64,000 nt of DNA from positions 1-64,000 of the forward strand of contig NZ_LUFH02000017.1 of NCBI RefSeq assembly GCF_001586785.1. The letters are read 5' to 3'. Position 1 is the first letter of the stretch; each line of letters opens with the position of its first letter. Shown here piece after piece: positions 18,701 through 26,702 of this stretch. Origin of the DNA: Sphaerospermopsis aphanizomenoides BCCUSP55 (GTDB lineage: Bacteria > Cyanobacteriota > Cyanobacteriia > Cyanobacteriales > Nostocaceae). Both the position numbers and the translations under genes were made by a program. The notes under the pieces were generated by a model that was given only the letters and a program-made list of their open reading frames with translations, made no database searches and was not told the origin of the DNA.

Positions 18701-19594
18701 AAACGGTTGGACGATTCTTTATATTACGAATATGTTAGCCACGCATTTGAAGATATTCATGAAATTACTGTTGAACAGGTACTTGAAAATCCCCAGCTTT
18801 GTTTTCAGCAGTTTCATCCTGATGATTACCCTGGTTATATGGAAGCTGCGATTCACAGTTTAGAAACTATGTCTCCTTTTAATTATGAGTGGCGTATTAT
18901 TACCCCTTCCGGCAAACTCAAGTGGGTAAAAGCTAGGTCTAGACCAGAACTGCGGGAAAATGGAGATATTGCATTTTATGGTGTTGTGTTAGATGTAAGC
19001 GATCGCAAGGAAGCAGAATTAGCCTTACAGGAAGCAGAAGCAAACCTCAGACGGGCAAACCAAGAACTAGAACAACTGGTAAATATTGATGGGTTAACAC
19101 AAATTGCTAATCGGCGGTGTTTTGACCATCGCTTAGAACAAGAATGGCAGCGACTATACCGAGAACAACAACCTTTATCTTTACTGTTATTTGATGTCGA
19201 TTATTTTAAACGCTATAACGATTACTACGGCCATCAACTAGGGGATGAGTGCCTGATCATAATCGCTCAAGCCATACAGCAGGTGGTGTTTCGTCCAGCG
19301 GATTTGGTGGCTCGTTATGGTGGGGAAGAATTTGTAGCGATTTTACCAGATACTGATATTGAAGGAGCGATCGCTGTGGCACAAAAAATTCATGCTGCTA
19401 TTCAAGCATTAGCTATTCCTCACCAAACATCTGAGGTGAGCGATATAGTAACAATTAGCCTGGGCATCACCACCATAACACCTACTTCTGAACTATCACT
19501 GGCCACTATCATTGATCAAGCAGATCAAGCCCTCTACCGTGCCAAACAACAGGGACGCAATCAGTCCGTGATATTCTCCTTTGAGGAGGGATAA
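15797..19594 (+). CDS. Membrane diguanylate cyclase with Cache, HAMP, multiple PAS and GGDEF domains
   Basis: 1265 residues. A first membrane helix (about 20-45) and a second (about 352-378) enclose an extracytoplasmic Cache domain of about 300 residues (SxNFAWYSEALKAGKPVWSS-like text at about 170-195). A HAMP domain follows, then about five PAS/PAC units, several closed by DITDRKQAE-type linkers. The C-terminal GGDEF domain is complete: GGEEF at 1175-1179 and the inhibitory site RPAD at 1166-1169, five residues before it. It should make cyclic-di-GMP and be product-inhibited. No EAL domain. Ligands and PAS cofactors are unknown. It stands alone on its strand with AT-rich repeats after the stop. 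Confidence 0.92.
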   Translation: MLLSTGSLKHLQLRIFTKVPLRILLIVPFVLQTVGVVTLVGYLSYRSSQETVKKLADQLITEVGDRIDQHLDSYLGKAQKINRTNVDAFESGILDFNDFNALGKYFYRQVRFFNFTYVNFGSKEGGFIGAGYGLGNKKIDIAEIPKSDPTKFRFYSVDNQGNRLSLVATLKNPQYSNFAWYSEALKAGKPVWSSIYTWGGLPHRISISASTPVYDSKKQLLGVLGIDLELSQISQFLKTLHGSRSGHIFIIERSGLIVASSEDESPAPIINGQATRLQALNSREPVIREVTEDLIQRFGSLQAISQSQSFRPALKQKPFVRVMPYRDSYGLDWLVVTVIPESEFIGEIYTNAHRTILLCGLALIIAIATGSLTAYWIARPILQLSQVSQAMAKGEWQDSLSEDIAIAELKVLATSFNQMSAQIKKSFQESENKFAIIFQTTPNPVWIATLAEGKFLNVNESFCQFFGDISEKIVGKTCTELQLWENIEDRDYLKQTLINEGNILNFKVVIRTAYKKNKTVLMSARVQFLGEEDCLIGVMKDVTDLYAELRLRKQTEEALQKSEAMLLEAQRVAHIGNWEYEVTTGKITWSTNLFQILGRDRTLGEPTYQENLRLYHPEDAELLHQTVQRSLATGESYQLELRVVNPNGSYRYIEGRGRTEINAQGQVVRLFGTVQNITQRKQAEEKLRKNQHFIEKITYLTPNLLYIYDLIEQRNVYINRYVEEILGYSAQAIQEMGANLFATICHPDDLNYIYENILKCYNLQDYEFIEIEYRVRDAQGKWRWLYTRDTVFSRTAEGNVKQILGTSQDITDRKQVEVELRKSRDLREAIYNESTDAIFLVDVPNPLILDCNRRAVEMFEVESKEKLIGIKGQSWQKQQFTEDEKSMIVEEVAKLGFWSQEIEYVTQTGRNFWGNMAVKRINIASKVIDLVRVTDISKRKKAELALRQSEKRLQEISASSPGVIYIIVKRLDDSLYYEYVSHAFEDIHEITVEQVLENPQLCFQQFHPDDYPGYMEAAIHSLETMSPFNYEWRIITPSGKLKWVKARSRPELRENGDIAFYGVVLDVSDRKEAELALQEAEANLRRANQELEQLVNIDGLTQIANRRCFDHRLEQEWQRLYREQQPLSLLLFDVDYFKRYNDYYGHQLGDECLIIIAQAIQQVVFRPADLVARYGGEEFVAILPDTDIEGAIAVAQKIHAAIQALAIPHQTSEVSDIVTISLGITTITPTSELSLATIIDQADQALYRAKQQGRNQSVIFSFEEG

Positions 19595-19681
19595 GGGTCA
19601 GGGGAGGGAATTTTAGATTTTAGATTTTAGATTGGAGTTGACAAAAACAATCCAAAATCCAAAATCCAAAATTGAGAACTC

Positions 19682-19715
19682 CTGATAGCGTTCGCGCAGG
19701 GTGGCGTAAGCCATA
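19682..19715 (-). repeat. Dispersed 28-32-bp repeat, copy 3 (inverted)
   Basis: CTGATAGCGTTCGCGCAGGG then TGGCGTAAGCCATA, the inverse of the copies at 12941 and 14781 with a diverged centre. It lies just upstream of the DUF4079 gene. Confidence 0.55.
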
Positions 19716-19750
19716 CTCCTTTTTTCATTTTGAATTTTTAATTTTCTACT

Positions 19751-20212
19751 ATGCACCTACCTTCTTTCTTATGGTTATGGAAAATAGCCGCCTGGTCTAT
19801 GGGGTTGTCAATTTTAGCCTATGCTTTTTTAGGTATGACTGGTTTCTGGTTATGGCAAGTGAGAAATACAGGACGTTCTCCTATAGGTGTGGTATTACCA
19901 AGCGTCAATAACATAATCAAAACTTTTCATTACACCATCGGTATCACTATGGTTAGTCTGGTCTTACTACTTCTAGCCATTGGCATTGTTGGCACTTTAG
20001 GACATTTTGGTTCCTTAGGTCACTCTTCACACTTAGTGGCTGGGTTGATAGTCGTAGCTTTGGTTTTAATATCGGCTTTTAGCGCCACTCAAATTAGTGC
20101 CAGAAAACCTTGGGCTAGACCTTTACATATTAGTTTGAATATTGTTTTATTTGCAGGTTTTGCTTGGGTATCTCTCACTGGTTGGAGTGTTGTACAGAAG
20201 TATTTACCATAG
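19751..20212 (+). CDS. DUF4079 membrane protein
   Basis: 153 residues with four hydrophobic helices (about 10-35, 58-80, 88-110 and 125-145). Histidines lie near helix ends (H60 in KTFHYTIG, H84-H92 in GHFGSLGHSSH, H126 in RPLHISLN), which is the pattern of a b-type cytochrome b561-like fold; haem binding is inference. DUF4079 proteins are found in cyanobacteria and plastids. It precedes the RppA/RppB-like pair by 78 bp on the same strand, which may link it to redox sensing, though no link is shown. A longer frame starting at 19672 in another register is not credible. Confidence 0.75.
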   Translation: MHLPSFLWLWKIAAWSMGLSILAYAFLGMTGFWLWQVRNTGRSPIGVVLPSVNNIIKTFHYTIGITMVSLVLLLLAIGIVGTLGHFGSLGHSSHLVAGLIVVALVLISAFSATQISARKPWARPLHISLNIVLFAGFAWVSLTGWSVVQKYLP

Positions 20213-20290
20213 TTGGGTAATTGGTAATCAGGCAAAAGCAACAGGTAAAATAAATAGGGATTTTAAATTTTTTAGTTTTAATTCTCACCT

Positions 20291-20983
20291 ATGCGTTTGT
20301 TATTAGTTGAAGACGAACAAGATTTAGGAAGTAGCATTTATCATGCCCTAATTAAGCGTGATTATATAGTAGATTGGGCGGAAGACGGAGAGACGGCTTG
20401 GGATTATTTGAATGCTGTACCTTCAAGATATGAAATTGCCATTTTAGATTGGATGTTACCAAAGTTGTCAGGATTGGAATTGTGTATAAAATTAAGAGCG
20501 CAGAAAAATCAATTGCCAGTTATGTTATTAACGGCCAAGGATAGTATGAATGACCGTGTAACAGGTTTAGATGCAGGAGCAGATGATTATCTTATCAAAC
20601 CCTTTGGCATGGAGGAATTATTAGCGCGAGTTCGAGCATTACAACGACGATTGCCAAATTTTCAACCACCACAATTACAAGTAGGTGGTTTAATGTTGAA
20701 TTATAGTAATTTTTCAGTTGTGAATGTAGAAAGAGATAATTATTCACCTATTATCCTCACAGCTAAAGAATTTCAACTTCTAGAATATTTGATGCAGCAT
20801 CCCCAACAAATACTCACCCATGACCAAATTCGCGCCAGACTTTGGGATTTTGAAAGTGATAATGTGAGTAATGTTGTGGCTGCACAGGTAAGATTACTAA
20901 GACGCAAATTATCAGAATGTGGTTTTCCCAAAGCAATCGAAACTATCCGGGGTTTGGGTTATAAATTGATAATTGATAATTGA
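20291..20983 (+). CDS. RppA-like OmpR-family response regulator
   Basis: 230 residues. The receiver domain has the acidic pair in VEDEQD, phospho-acceptor D53 (ILDWMLPKLSG) and K103 (LIKPFG). A winged-helix DNA-binding domain (about 130-228, LTAKEFQLLEYLMQHP, then ETIRGLGYKL) follows. The overall text is close to RppA/NrsR of Synechocystis, which controls photosynthesis or metal-response genes with RppB. The sensor kinase follows 134 bp later. The last residues LIIDN and the stop codon are encoded by an STRR tract that begins inside the gene. Confidence 0.85.
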   Translation: MRLLLVEDEQDLGSSIYHALIKRDYIVDWAEDGETAWDYLNAVPSRYEIAILDWMLPKLSGLELCIKLRAQKNQLPVMLLTAKDSMNDRVTGLDAGADDYLIKPFGMEELLARVRALQRRLPNFQPPQLQVGGLMLNYSNFSVVNVERDNYSPIILTAKEFQLLEYLMQHPQQILTHDQIRARLWDFESDNVSNVVAAQVRLLRRKLSECGFPKAIETIRGLGYKLIIDN

Positions 20984-21025
20984 TAATTGATAATTGATAA
21001 TTGATAATTGATAATTGATAATTGA
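20966..21025 (+). repeat. Heptamer STRR running through a stop codon
   Basis: Eight perfect copies of TTGATAA plus TTGA. The first two units encode the last residues of the response regulator and the third supplies its TGA stop (20981-20983). The same heptamer occurs at 10195-10225 and, inverted, at 38842-38880. Confidence 0.95.
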
Positions 21026-21117
21026 TTTTTTTTAACTAATTTCTTCAGACACAAAGTTTACGGAAAAATGAGTATATGAATATTTTTTGTGGATAATAGA
21101 TTTATAATATATTGTTT

Positions 21118-22437
21118 ATGGATTATAATTTTATTTTTGACTATTCGCGGTTTAAGTTGGCTATTACTTATGCGGGGGTTATGGGTGCAACTTTATTAAT
21201 ATGTGGTTATGGCGCTCATATTGTGATGGTTAAAGCTTTTACCCGCACTATTGACCGTGAATTAGAAGTTTTAGGAAGAATATTTGAAGATAAGTTGAAA
21301 CCTCAGTTACATATTCCAGGAGTTTTACCTTTTAATATTAAAAATTCTTTACCAGAAATTTGTTTTAAAAAACAATCCTGTGCAGAAATCAACTCTGAAT
21401 CCTCAGTGATGAGTCTATTGTCAGATGGTCATTATGTTAGATTATTAAATTTAAATGGTGAAGCTATTGCTGCTTTTTATAATTCTCCCGATGAGTTTCC
21501 TAATAATATTGATCTCAATTATTCCTATGATATCACAAATCGTCAGAGTGAGTTATATCATTTACATTTAATGCCTTTGGTCATTCATGATAATCAATTA
21601 TGGGGTTATTTACAAGTAGGACGCTCAATACAAAGATTAAATCATTATATGAATAGTTTACATTGGTTATTAGGATTGGGTATTCCCTTTTCTATGATCA
21701 TAATTGGTGGTGCGGGTTGGTGGTTAGCAGGTTTAGCTATGCAACCAATTGAAAAATCATATCAACAATTACAAAAATTTACGGCTGATGCTGCCCATGA
21801 ATTAAGAACTCCTATTTCATCTTTACAAACAATAGTTGAAACTAATTCAATTCAACCAGAAACTAAACAAGCTCTGCAAAGACAAATCAACAGATTAATC
21901 ATATTGACACAGGATTTATTACTCTTATCTAGATTAGAAAGTGGATTACAAGAAGCCAAATGGCAACAAATTTGTTTAAATGATTTAGTGGAAGTTGTTG
22001 AAGAAGAATTAATGCCAATGGCAATGGAAGCAGAAGTTATATTATCCAGTAATATTCCTGAGAAATATTATGTTTATATTCAAGGTAATGAAAGTCAAAT
22101 TTATCGTTTGTTATTAAATTTAGTGAATAATGGCATTAAATATACACCCATGGGTGGGGAAGTAAAAATTAATCTCTCAGCCAATGGTTATCAAGGTATA
22201 ATGACTATTACAGATACAGGAATTGGTATTCCTGCTGCTGACATTCCCCACATTTTTGAGCGATTTTATCGAGTCAATACTGATCGTTCTCGCAAGACTG
22301 GTGGTTCGGGGTTAGGTTTAGCGATTGCTTTGGCAATTGTGCAAATGCACAAAGGCAAATTAGAAGTAGAAAGTCGGGTTGATATCGGTACTATATTTAC
22401 CGTGATTTTGCCACTCGTTTCCAAAGTAAACAACTAA
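21118..22437 (+). CDS. RppB-like sensor histidine kinase
   Basis: 439 residues from the ATG at 21118; an in-frame TTG two codons earlier is less likely. Two membrane helices (about 15-40 and 185-205) flank an extracytoplasmic sensor of about 140 residues with two cysteines (FKKQSC and PEICF). The DHp helix has AHELRTP with phospho-accepting His about residue 227. The catalytic domain has NLVNNGIKYT, DTGIGIP and GSGLGLAIA. Pairs with the response regulator upstream. Its last 41 bases overlap the 3' end of the convergent transporter gene. Confidence 0.88.
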   Translation: MDYNFIFDYSRFKLAITYAGVMGATLLICGYGAHIVMVKAFTRTIDRELEVLGRIFEDKLKPQLHIPGVLPFNIKNSLPEICFKKQSCAEINSESSVMSLLSDGHYVRLLNLNGEAIAAFYNSPDEFPNNIDLNYSYDITNRQSELYHLHLMPLVIHDNQLWGYLQVGRSIQRLNHYMNSLHWLLGLGIPFSMIIIGGAGWWLAGLAMQPIEKSYQQLQKFTADAAHELRTPISSLQTIVETNSIQPETKQALQRQINRLIILTQDLLLLSRLESGLQEAKWQQICLNDLVEVVEEELMPMAMEAEVILSSNIPEKYYVYIQGNESQIYRLLLNLVNNGIKYTPMGGEVKINLSANGYQGIMTITDTGIGIPAADIPHIFERFYRVNTDRSRKTGGSGLGLAIALAIVQMHKGKLEVESRVDIGTIFTVILPLVSKVNN

Positions 22438-23701
22438 CTTCTACTATCATTGATGTGATCATAGCAATAGCGGCTGAGGTCGCACCATTGAGACCGTTAT
22501 TAATAGCGAAACTGGCAATTATTAATAAAGTTCCTGTTCCTAACCAAGTAAAAAGATTCACATGACCTGTGCGACTTTCACTGACTAAAAAACCCTGAGT
22601 GGCATTTTGTAATGCTACCAATAATGGGACAATGGTACAGATTAAAATTACTGGTTTGATGCTATTAGCTAGAGTCAGATCATTACCGATAAAACTTTCA
22701 ACGATGCGATCGCCTACAGGTGTTACACTCATCAATAATAATAAAGCAGAACAAGCACTACCGACACTAATAGCAAAAGTCAATAATTGGCGATCGCTCA
22801 CTTGATGACGATATTTAATCACAATTTGCTGTACCATGCGGGTAGAATTGGCAATTACTAACACCAGTCCCCATGCAGCAGACCAAGCAGCAATCGCAAC
22901 TGTAGCATCTTTAGCACGGGCAAGAATGCTAATTAATATCGCCCTTCCTCCCCAAACCACCATCATAGAATTAGCTAAGGGTAAATAGAATTTCCACACC
23001 TGTGCTAAATTTCGGGGTAAATTGGGTTGGGTAACTGTTTCTGGTGGTATGCTTGCTCCACTTCGATGTGCAAAAATTGTGACAGCTATAGCTTCGACGA
23101 TCACACCACCGATCAGGGCAATTCCAGCAAGTACACCTCCAGATATTTGTAATAAAAATCCGATGCTGAGAATTACTGCTAATGTTAATAACCTGAAAAT
23201 ACTGGCTTTGGCAACAGCGCGGGACTGACCATGATAAATTAATAATCCCTGGAAATAACGCCGCCAGGCGATCGCAAATGGCCAACCACAAGCTATTAAT
23301 AACACCTGACTAACTGTAGCCAACATTGCCGATGGAATACCCAACAAACTCAAGCCAACAGAATTAAATATGACAGGTATTCCTAACAAACCTAATAAAA
23401 AACTTAGTCCTGCACCTGCAAATAATGTAAATCGCCATAATGCTTTGCGTGAATCTTGCGAACCGGCTAAAGCATTAGCAGCGTGCAGAATCATAATAAT
23501 CGGACTTTCAAAAAATATTGCCAAAGACTTAGCCGTACCTACAGCCGCTATATTCACCTGAGCATCAGGAAGATGAGCTAAAGTAGTAGTCATCATTGGA
23601 TCACCACAGGCCATAGTCACATCACTCAGGGATAAAGGCAAAAATTCCCGCCATAAAGTCCCTAAATTCACTTTTTGAATTTGCGGTTCTTGTAATTTCA
23701 C
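22397..23701 (-). CDS. MATE/MOP-superfamily multidrug-type exporter
   Basis: 434 residues, almost wholly hydrophobic with about 11-12 helices. The N-terminal text (EFLPLSLSDVTMACGDPMM) and repeated internal halves fit the MOP flippase/MATE superfamily, but the sequence is divergent from NorM-type proteins. It starts 2 bp after the stop of the SbnA-like gene, so the two are one transcription unit; the exporter may secrete the product of that enzyme or something made from it. The C-terminus overlaps the convergent kinase gene by 41 bp. Substrate unknown. Confidence 0.7.
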   Translation of the reverse strand: MKLQEPQIQKVNLGTLWREFLPLSLSDVTMACGDPMMTTTLAHLPDAQVNIAAVGTAKSLAIFFESPIIMILHAANALAGSQDSRKALWRFTLFAGAGLSFLLGLLGIPVIFNSVGLSLLGIPSAMLATVSQVLLIACGWPFAIAWRRYFQGLLIYHGQSRAVAKASIFRLLTLAVILSIGFLLQISGGVLAGIALIGGVIVEAIAVTIFAHRSGASIPPETVTQPNLPRNLAQVWKFYLPLANSMMVVWGGRAILISILARAKDATVAIAAWSAAWGLVLVIANSTRMVQQIVIKYRHQVSDRQLLTFAISVGSACSALLLLMSVTPVGDRIVESFIGNDLTLANSIKPVILICTIVPLLVALQNATQGFLVSESRTGHVNLFTWLGTGTLLIIASFAINNGLNGATSAAIAMITSMIVEVSCLLWKRVAKSR

Positions 23702-23703
23702 TT

Positions 23704-24813
23704 CTACTTCCTACCGAGAATATCCAATGGTACAGGTAGCAGGTTAGCAATTGCTGTGAGCAAATTGCCATTTTGCAGGATGTCGATATTGTGTGCTGTT
23801 AACCAATCGGCGTTATAAACTGTTTCTAAATAGCGATCGCCCCGATCAGGATTTAGTAACAGCATAGTTTGAGGTTGAGTGAACCTTTGGGCATCCGCTA
23901 AAGCAGCGGCGACAATTGCACCAGTGGAAGCACCTAACAGCATTCCTTCCTGTTTAGCCAAAGCATGACAAACTGAAAACGCCAAAGCATCATCCACGTT
24001 ATAAGCAGCGTCTAACACTTGCGGGTCAAAATTGGGGGGAACGAAGGACAAACCCAGTCCAGTCATCTTATAGGGGTGTCTGGGTGTACCAAAAATTGCC
24101 GATCCAGCCACATCTACACCAATAATTCTGGTTTGGGGATAATACCTTTTAAAGTAGCGACTAATACCACCTAATTGTCCGGCTGTACTCACACCAACTG
24201 CTATAGCATCTGGCGCACCACCGAAAGCAGATTCAATTTCTCGTGCAGTCCAGATTTCATGGGCATCAGTATTAGTAGGATTTTTATGTTGACAAGGATA
24301 CCAAGCACCGGGAATATTAGCAGCTAATTCCTGGGCTTTTACCATTCTTGCTACCTGCATTGAACCTTGAGCATCAGCAGCACTCAAAGGCACTTCAACA
24401 AGTTCTGCACCATAAGCAGTGAGCATCCTTCGCATAGTTACAGGAGTTTTAGCATCAATGACAATCATCACCCTGTAACCTTTAGTTGCACCCACAATTG
24501 CTAACCCAATGCCAAAGTTACCAGAACTAGATTCAACAATTGTACCTCCTGGCATTAATAAACCTTGTTTTTCGGCTTCCGCCACAAGATAAGCCGCATT
24601 TTTTTCTTTAATACTGCCACCGGGATTGCAAGATTCTAATTTTAGATATAAATGATGATGTTGACAAATTGGATGAATTTTATTTAACCGGACAATAGGA
24701 ACTTTACCTAATGCTTCTGTCACCGTTGCAAATAGGGGTGATGCTGGTAAGCTGGTTCTAAAGCTTGGTTCTGGAGAGTAAATAAGCATTTTTATTAGCT
24801 CAATACTGTTCAT
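23704..24813 (-). CDS. SbnA-like PLP-dependent beta-substituting enzyme
   Basis: 369 residues of the cysteine synthase fold family (type II PLP). The Schiff-base lysine lies in NPGGSIKEKNA (about residue 69), the phosphate-binding loop is ESSSGNFGIGLA, and the C-terminal LLGASTGAIVAAAL closes the site. The text is closer to SbnA, which joins O-phospho-L-serine and L-glutamate on the way to 2,3-diaminopropionate, than to O-acetylserine lyases. It is about 40 residues longer than SbnA; an in-frame ATG at 24789 would shorten the N-terminus. No SbnB-like dehydrogenase is nearby. Sits 2 bp upstream of a MATE-like exporter. Confidence 0.65.
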   Translation of the reverse strand: MNSIELIKMLIYSPEPSFRTSLPASPLFATVTEALGKVPIVRLNKIHPICQHHHLYLKLESCNPGGSIKEKNAAYLVAEAEKQGLLMPGGTIVESSSGNFGIGLAIVGATKGYRVMIVIDAKTPVTMRRMLTAYGAELVEVPLSAADAQGSMQVARMVKAQELAANIPGAWYPCQHKNPTNTDAHEIWTAREIESAFGGAPDAIAVGVSTAGQLGGISRYFKRYYPQTRIIGVDVAGSAIFGTPRHPYKMTGLGLSFVPPNFDPQVLDAAYNVDDALAFSVCHALAKQEGMLLGASTGAIVAAALADAQRFTQPQTMLLLNPDRGDRYLETVYNADWLTAHNIDILQNGNLLTAIANLLPVPLDILGRK

Positions 24814-25027
24814 CTCTCAAGATGCCAACTCAAAATGAAATCAAGATGAAATAGATGGGTGATGCAATTTTAGATTTTGGATTTTGGATTTTAGATTGGT
24901 AATTGGTGATTGATCATCAAATCACTATTACCTATTCCTTCTTTACTGTCACCTGTCACCTATCACCTGTCACCTGTCACCCAAATTTTTGTTTAGAATA
25001 AGAAAGAAAAATCATGAAAATCGAGCC

Positions 25028-25582
25028 GTGACAGCAAACTCAACCAATACTTCAACTTCTGTTTTTCGCTTGTCTCCCTTGATTAGAATTACTCTGTTAA
25101 CTTTATATGTAGCCTTGACAGTTCCCTTACCCTTTTTAGCGGAAGTCACCAAAGCACCCACACCACCTACATTATTGTGGGTAGGAATTAGCATTGGTTT
25201 TGTAGGACTATATGCGGTGTTGACGGAAAGAGTGATGATAAATGACCAGGAAATTCAAGTTACCTATCCTGGGTGGGTTCCGCGCTTTTTTCGTAAAGGT
25301 TGGTCTTTAGCTTGGTCAGATGTCAAAAGCTTAAAACCCCGCACTACAGGTCAAGGAGGTTTAGTGTATTATTTTCTGAGCCAAGACGGAAAAGCTTATT
25401 TATTACCCATGCGTGTAGCTGGTTTTAACAGATTAGTGAATATCGTTCAAGCAAAAACAGGCATTGATACTACAGATGTTCGCCCTTTAGCCCAACCTTG
25501 GATGTATGTGATTTTATTCTGTTGTACTCTGTTACTGTTATTGGTAGACGCTTGGACTATTAATACAGCAATTGGTTATTAG
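25028..25582 (+). CDS. Membrane protein with PH-like core, cyanobacterial
   Basis: 184 residues from the GTG at 25028; the longer frame uses a TTG at 24989 and adds a basic tail. Two N-terminal helices (about 20-40 and 48-66), a soluble part with ERVMINDQEIQVTYPGW and WSLAWSDVKSLKPRTTGQGG that resembles bacterial PH-like domains, and a C-terminal helix (about 158-178). Such proteins are common and uncharacterised in cyanobacteria. It is divergent from the SbnA-like gene across a repeat-rich gap (TAGATTTTGGATTTTGG and GTCACCT repeats). Confidence 0.65.
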   Translation: MTANSTNTSTSVFRLSPLIRITLLTLYVALTVPLPFLAEVTKAPTPPTLLWVGISIGFVGLYAVLTERVMINDQEIQVTYPGWVPRFFRKGWSLAWSDVKSLKPRTTGQGGLVYYFLSQDGKAYLLPMRVAGFNRLVNIVQAKTGIDTTDVRPLAQPWMYVILFCCTLLLLLVDAWTINTAIGY

Positions 25583-25680
25583 TCATTAGTCATTAGTCAG
25601 TAGTCATTGGGCATTGGGCAAAATCAAGTCAAAAGTCAAAAGTCAAAATTAAATAACTCTTTTCTCCCTGCTCCCTGCTT

Positions 25681-25763
25681 CCCCTGCTTCCCCTGCTTCC
25701 CCTGCTTCCCCTGCTTCCCTTACACCCTACACCCTACACCCTACACCCCACACCCTTACACCG
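25681..25763 (+). repeat. Compound STRR directly upstream of the ABC ATPase gene
   Basis: Four copies of CCCCTGCTT (25681-25716) run into a heptamer tract of ACACCCT units (25722 to about 25759) that reaches to within 5 bp of the ATG at 25764. No Shine-Dalgarno sequence is possible in this text. Confidence 0.9.
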
Positions 25764-26531
25764 ATGCTCAGGCTAGAGCAAGTTAATCTGTTTACGAGAC
25801 TGAAAAGTCAAGTTCAAAATAATCTGCCAGGATACCCAATTTTACAGGATATTTCTTTTGAAGTATTTCCTGGCGATCGCATTACTATTGTTGGTACTGC
25901 TGGTGCTGGCAAAACTTCTTTGTTGCGTCTCATCAATCGTTTAAATGAACCTACCAGCGGTAAAATCTATTTAGAAAACCAAGAGTATCACCAAATTCCT
26001 GTCATTAAGCTACGTCAGGAGGTGACACTTGTACAGCAAGAATCTAAATTGTTGGGGATGACAGTTCGGGAAGCCTTGGCTTATCCTTTAGTTTTGCGCG
26101 GCTGGTCTAAACAGAAAATTCAGGAACAAGTCGGTTATTGGCAAGAAAAACTGCAAATTCCTGATGAATGGTTAGCAAGAACTGAAGTACAGCTTTCAGC
26201 CGGACAGAAACAATTAGTGGCGATCGCCCGTGCCTTAGTCATCCAACCCAAAATTTTACTGCTAGACGAGCCTATTGCCGCCTTAGACCCTGGTAAAGCT
26301 TCCCGTTTGATGTACATCCTATGTGAACTCACTCAAGCCCCTGAACAACCCTTTAAAACAGCTATTTTGATGGTAAATCACCAATTAGACCTAATCCAAG
26401 AATTTTGTAATCGCTTATTACATCTCCAGCAAGGTCAAATCTTAGCGAATCAACCTGCGTCCCAGATCAACTGGCACGAATTAAAAGCCAGCTTAACCCA
26501 AGCAGAACATCAAGCATCAGAGGAATGGTAA
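25764..26531 (+). CDS. ABC transporter ATP-binding protein
   Basis: 255 residues with a complete nucleotide-binding domain: Walker A GTAGAGKTS, Q-loop VQQESKLLG, signature LSAGQKQ (a variant of LSGGQ), Walker B ILLLDEP, D-loop and H-loop VNHQ. No permease or binding-protein gene is adjacent, so it is an orphan subunit here; substrate unknown. Its upstream region is an STRR, so translation initiation must be leaderless-like or SD-independent. It ends about 170 bp from the convergent regulator gene. Confidence 0.85.
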   Translation: MLRLEQVNLFTRLKSQVQNNLPGYPILQDISFEVFPGDRITIVGTAGAGKTSLLRLINRLNEPTSGKIYLENQEYHQIPVIKLRQEVTLVQQESKLLGMTVREALAYPLVLRGWSKQKIQEQVGYWQEKLQIPDEWLARTEVQLSAGQKQLVAIARALVIQPKILLLDEPIAALDPGKASRLMYILCELTQAPEQPFKTAILMVNHQLDLIQEFCNRLLHLQQGQILANQPASQINWHELKASLTQAEHQASEEW

Positions 26532-26610
26532 TTGTTCAAAAGTCAAAAGTCAAAAGTATTACCTGTTTATCAATCAAGAGGATTGAACAAGGAATAAGTT
26601 TTTTGTTTTT

Positions 26611-26624
26611 CCCCTTTAAAGGGG
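26611..26624. repeat. Perfect palindrome CCCCTTTAAAGGGG
   Basis: A 14-bp palindrome between the convergent ABC ATPase and regulator genes. The following text (AGGCTTTTAACCC then a T-run at 26640-26648) may let it act as a terminator. Similar text (TCTCCTTTCTAGGAGAGG) occurs near 38804, so it may be part of a dispersed repeat. Confidence 0.5.
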
Positions 26625-26702
26625 AGGCTTTTAACCCGTTTTTTTTGGTAATTGGGAAAATCGACTTTCCACACCCTACACCCTACACCCTACACCCTGT
26701 AC

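Noticed and set aside
25681-25763. Origin iterons
   Set aside because: Tandem 7- and 9-bp repeats occur at many places; no dnaA, dnaA boxes or rep gene nearby.
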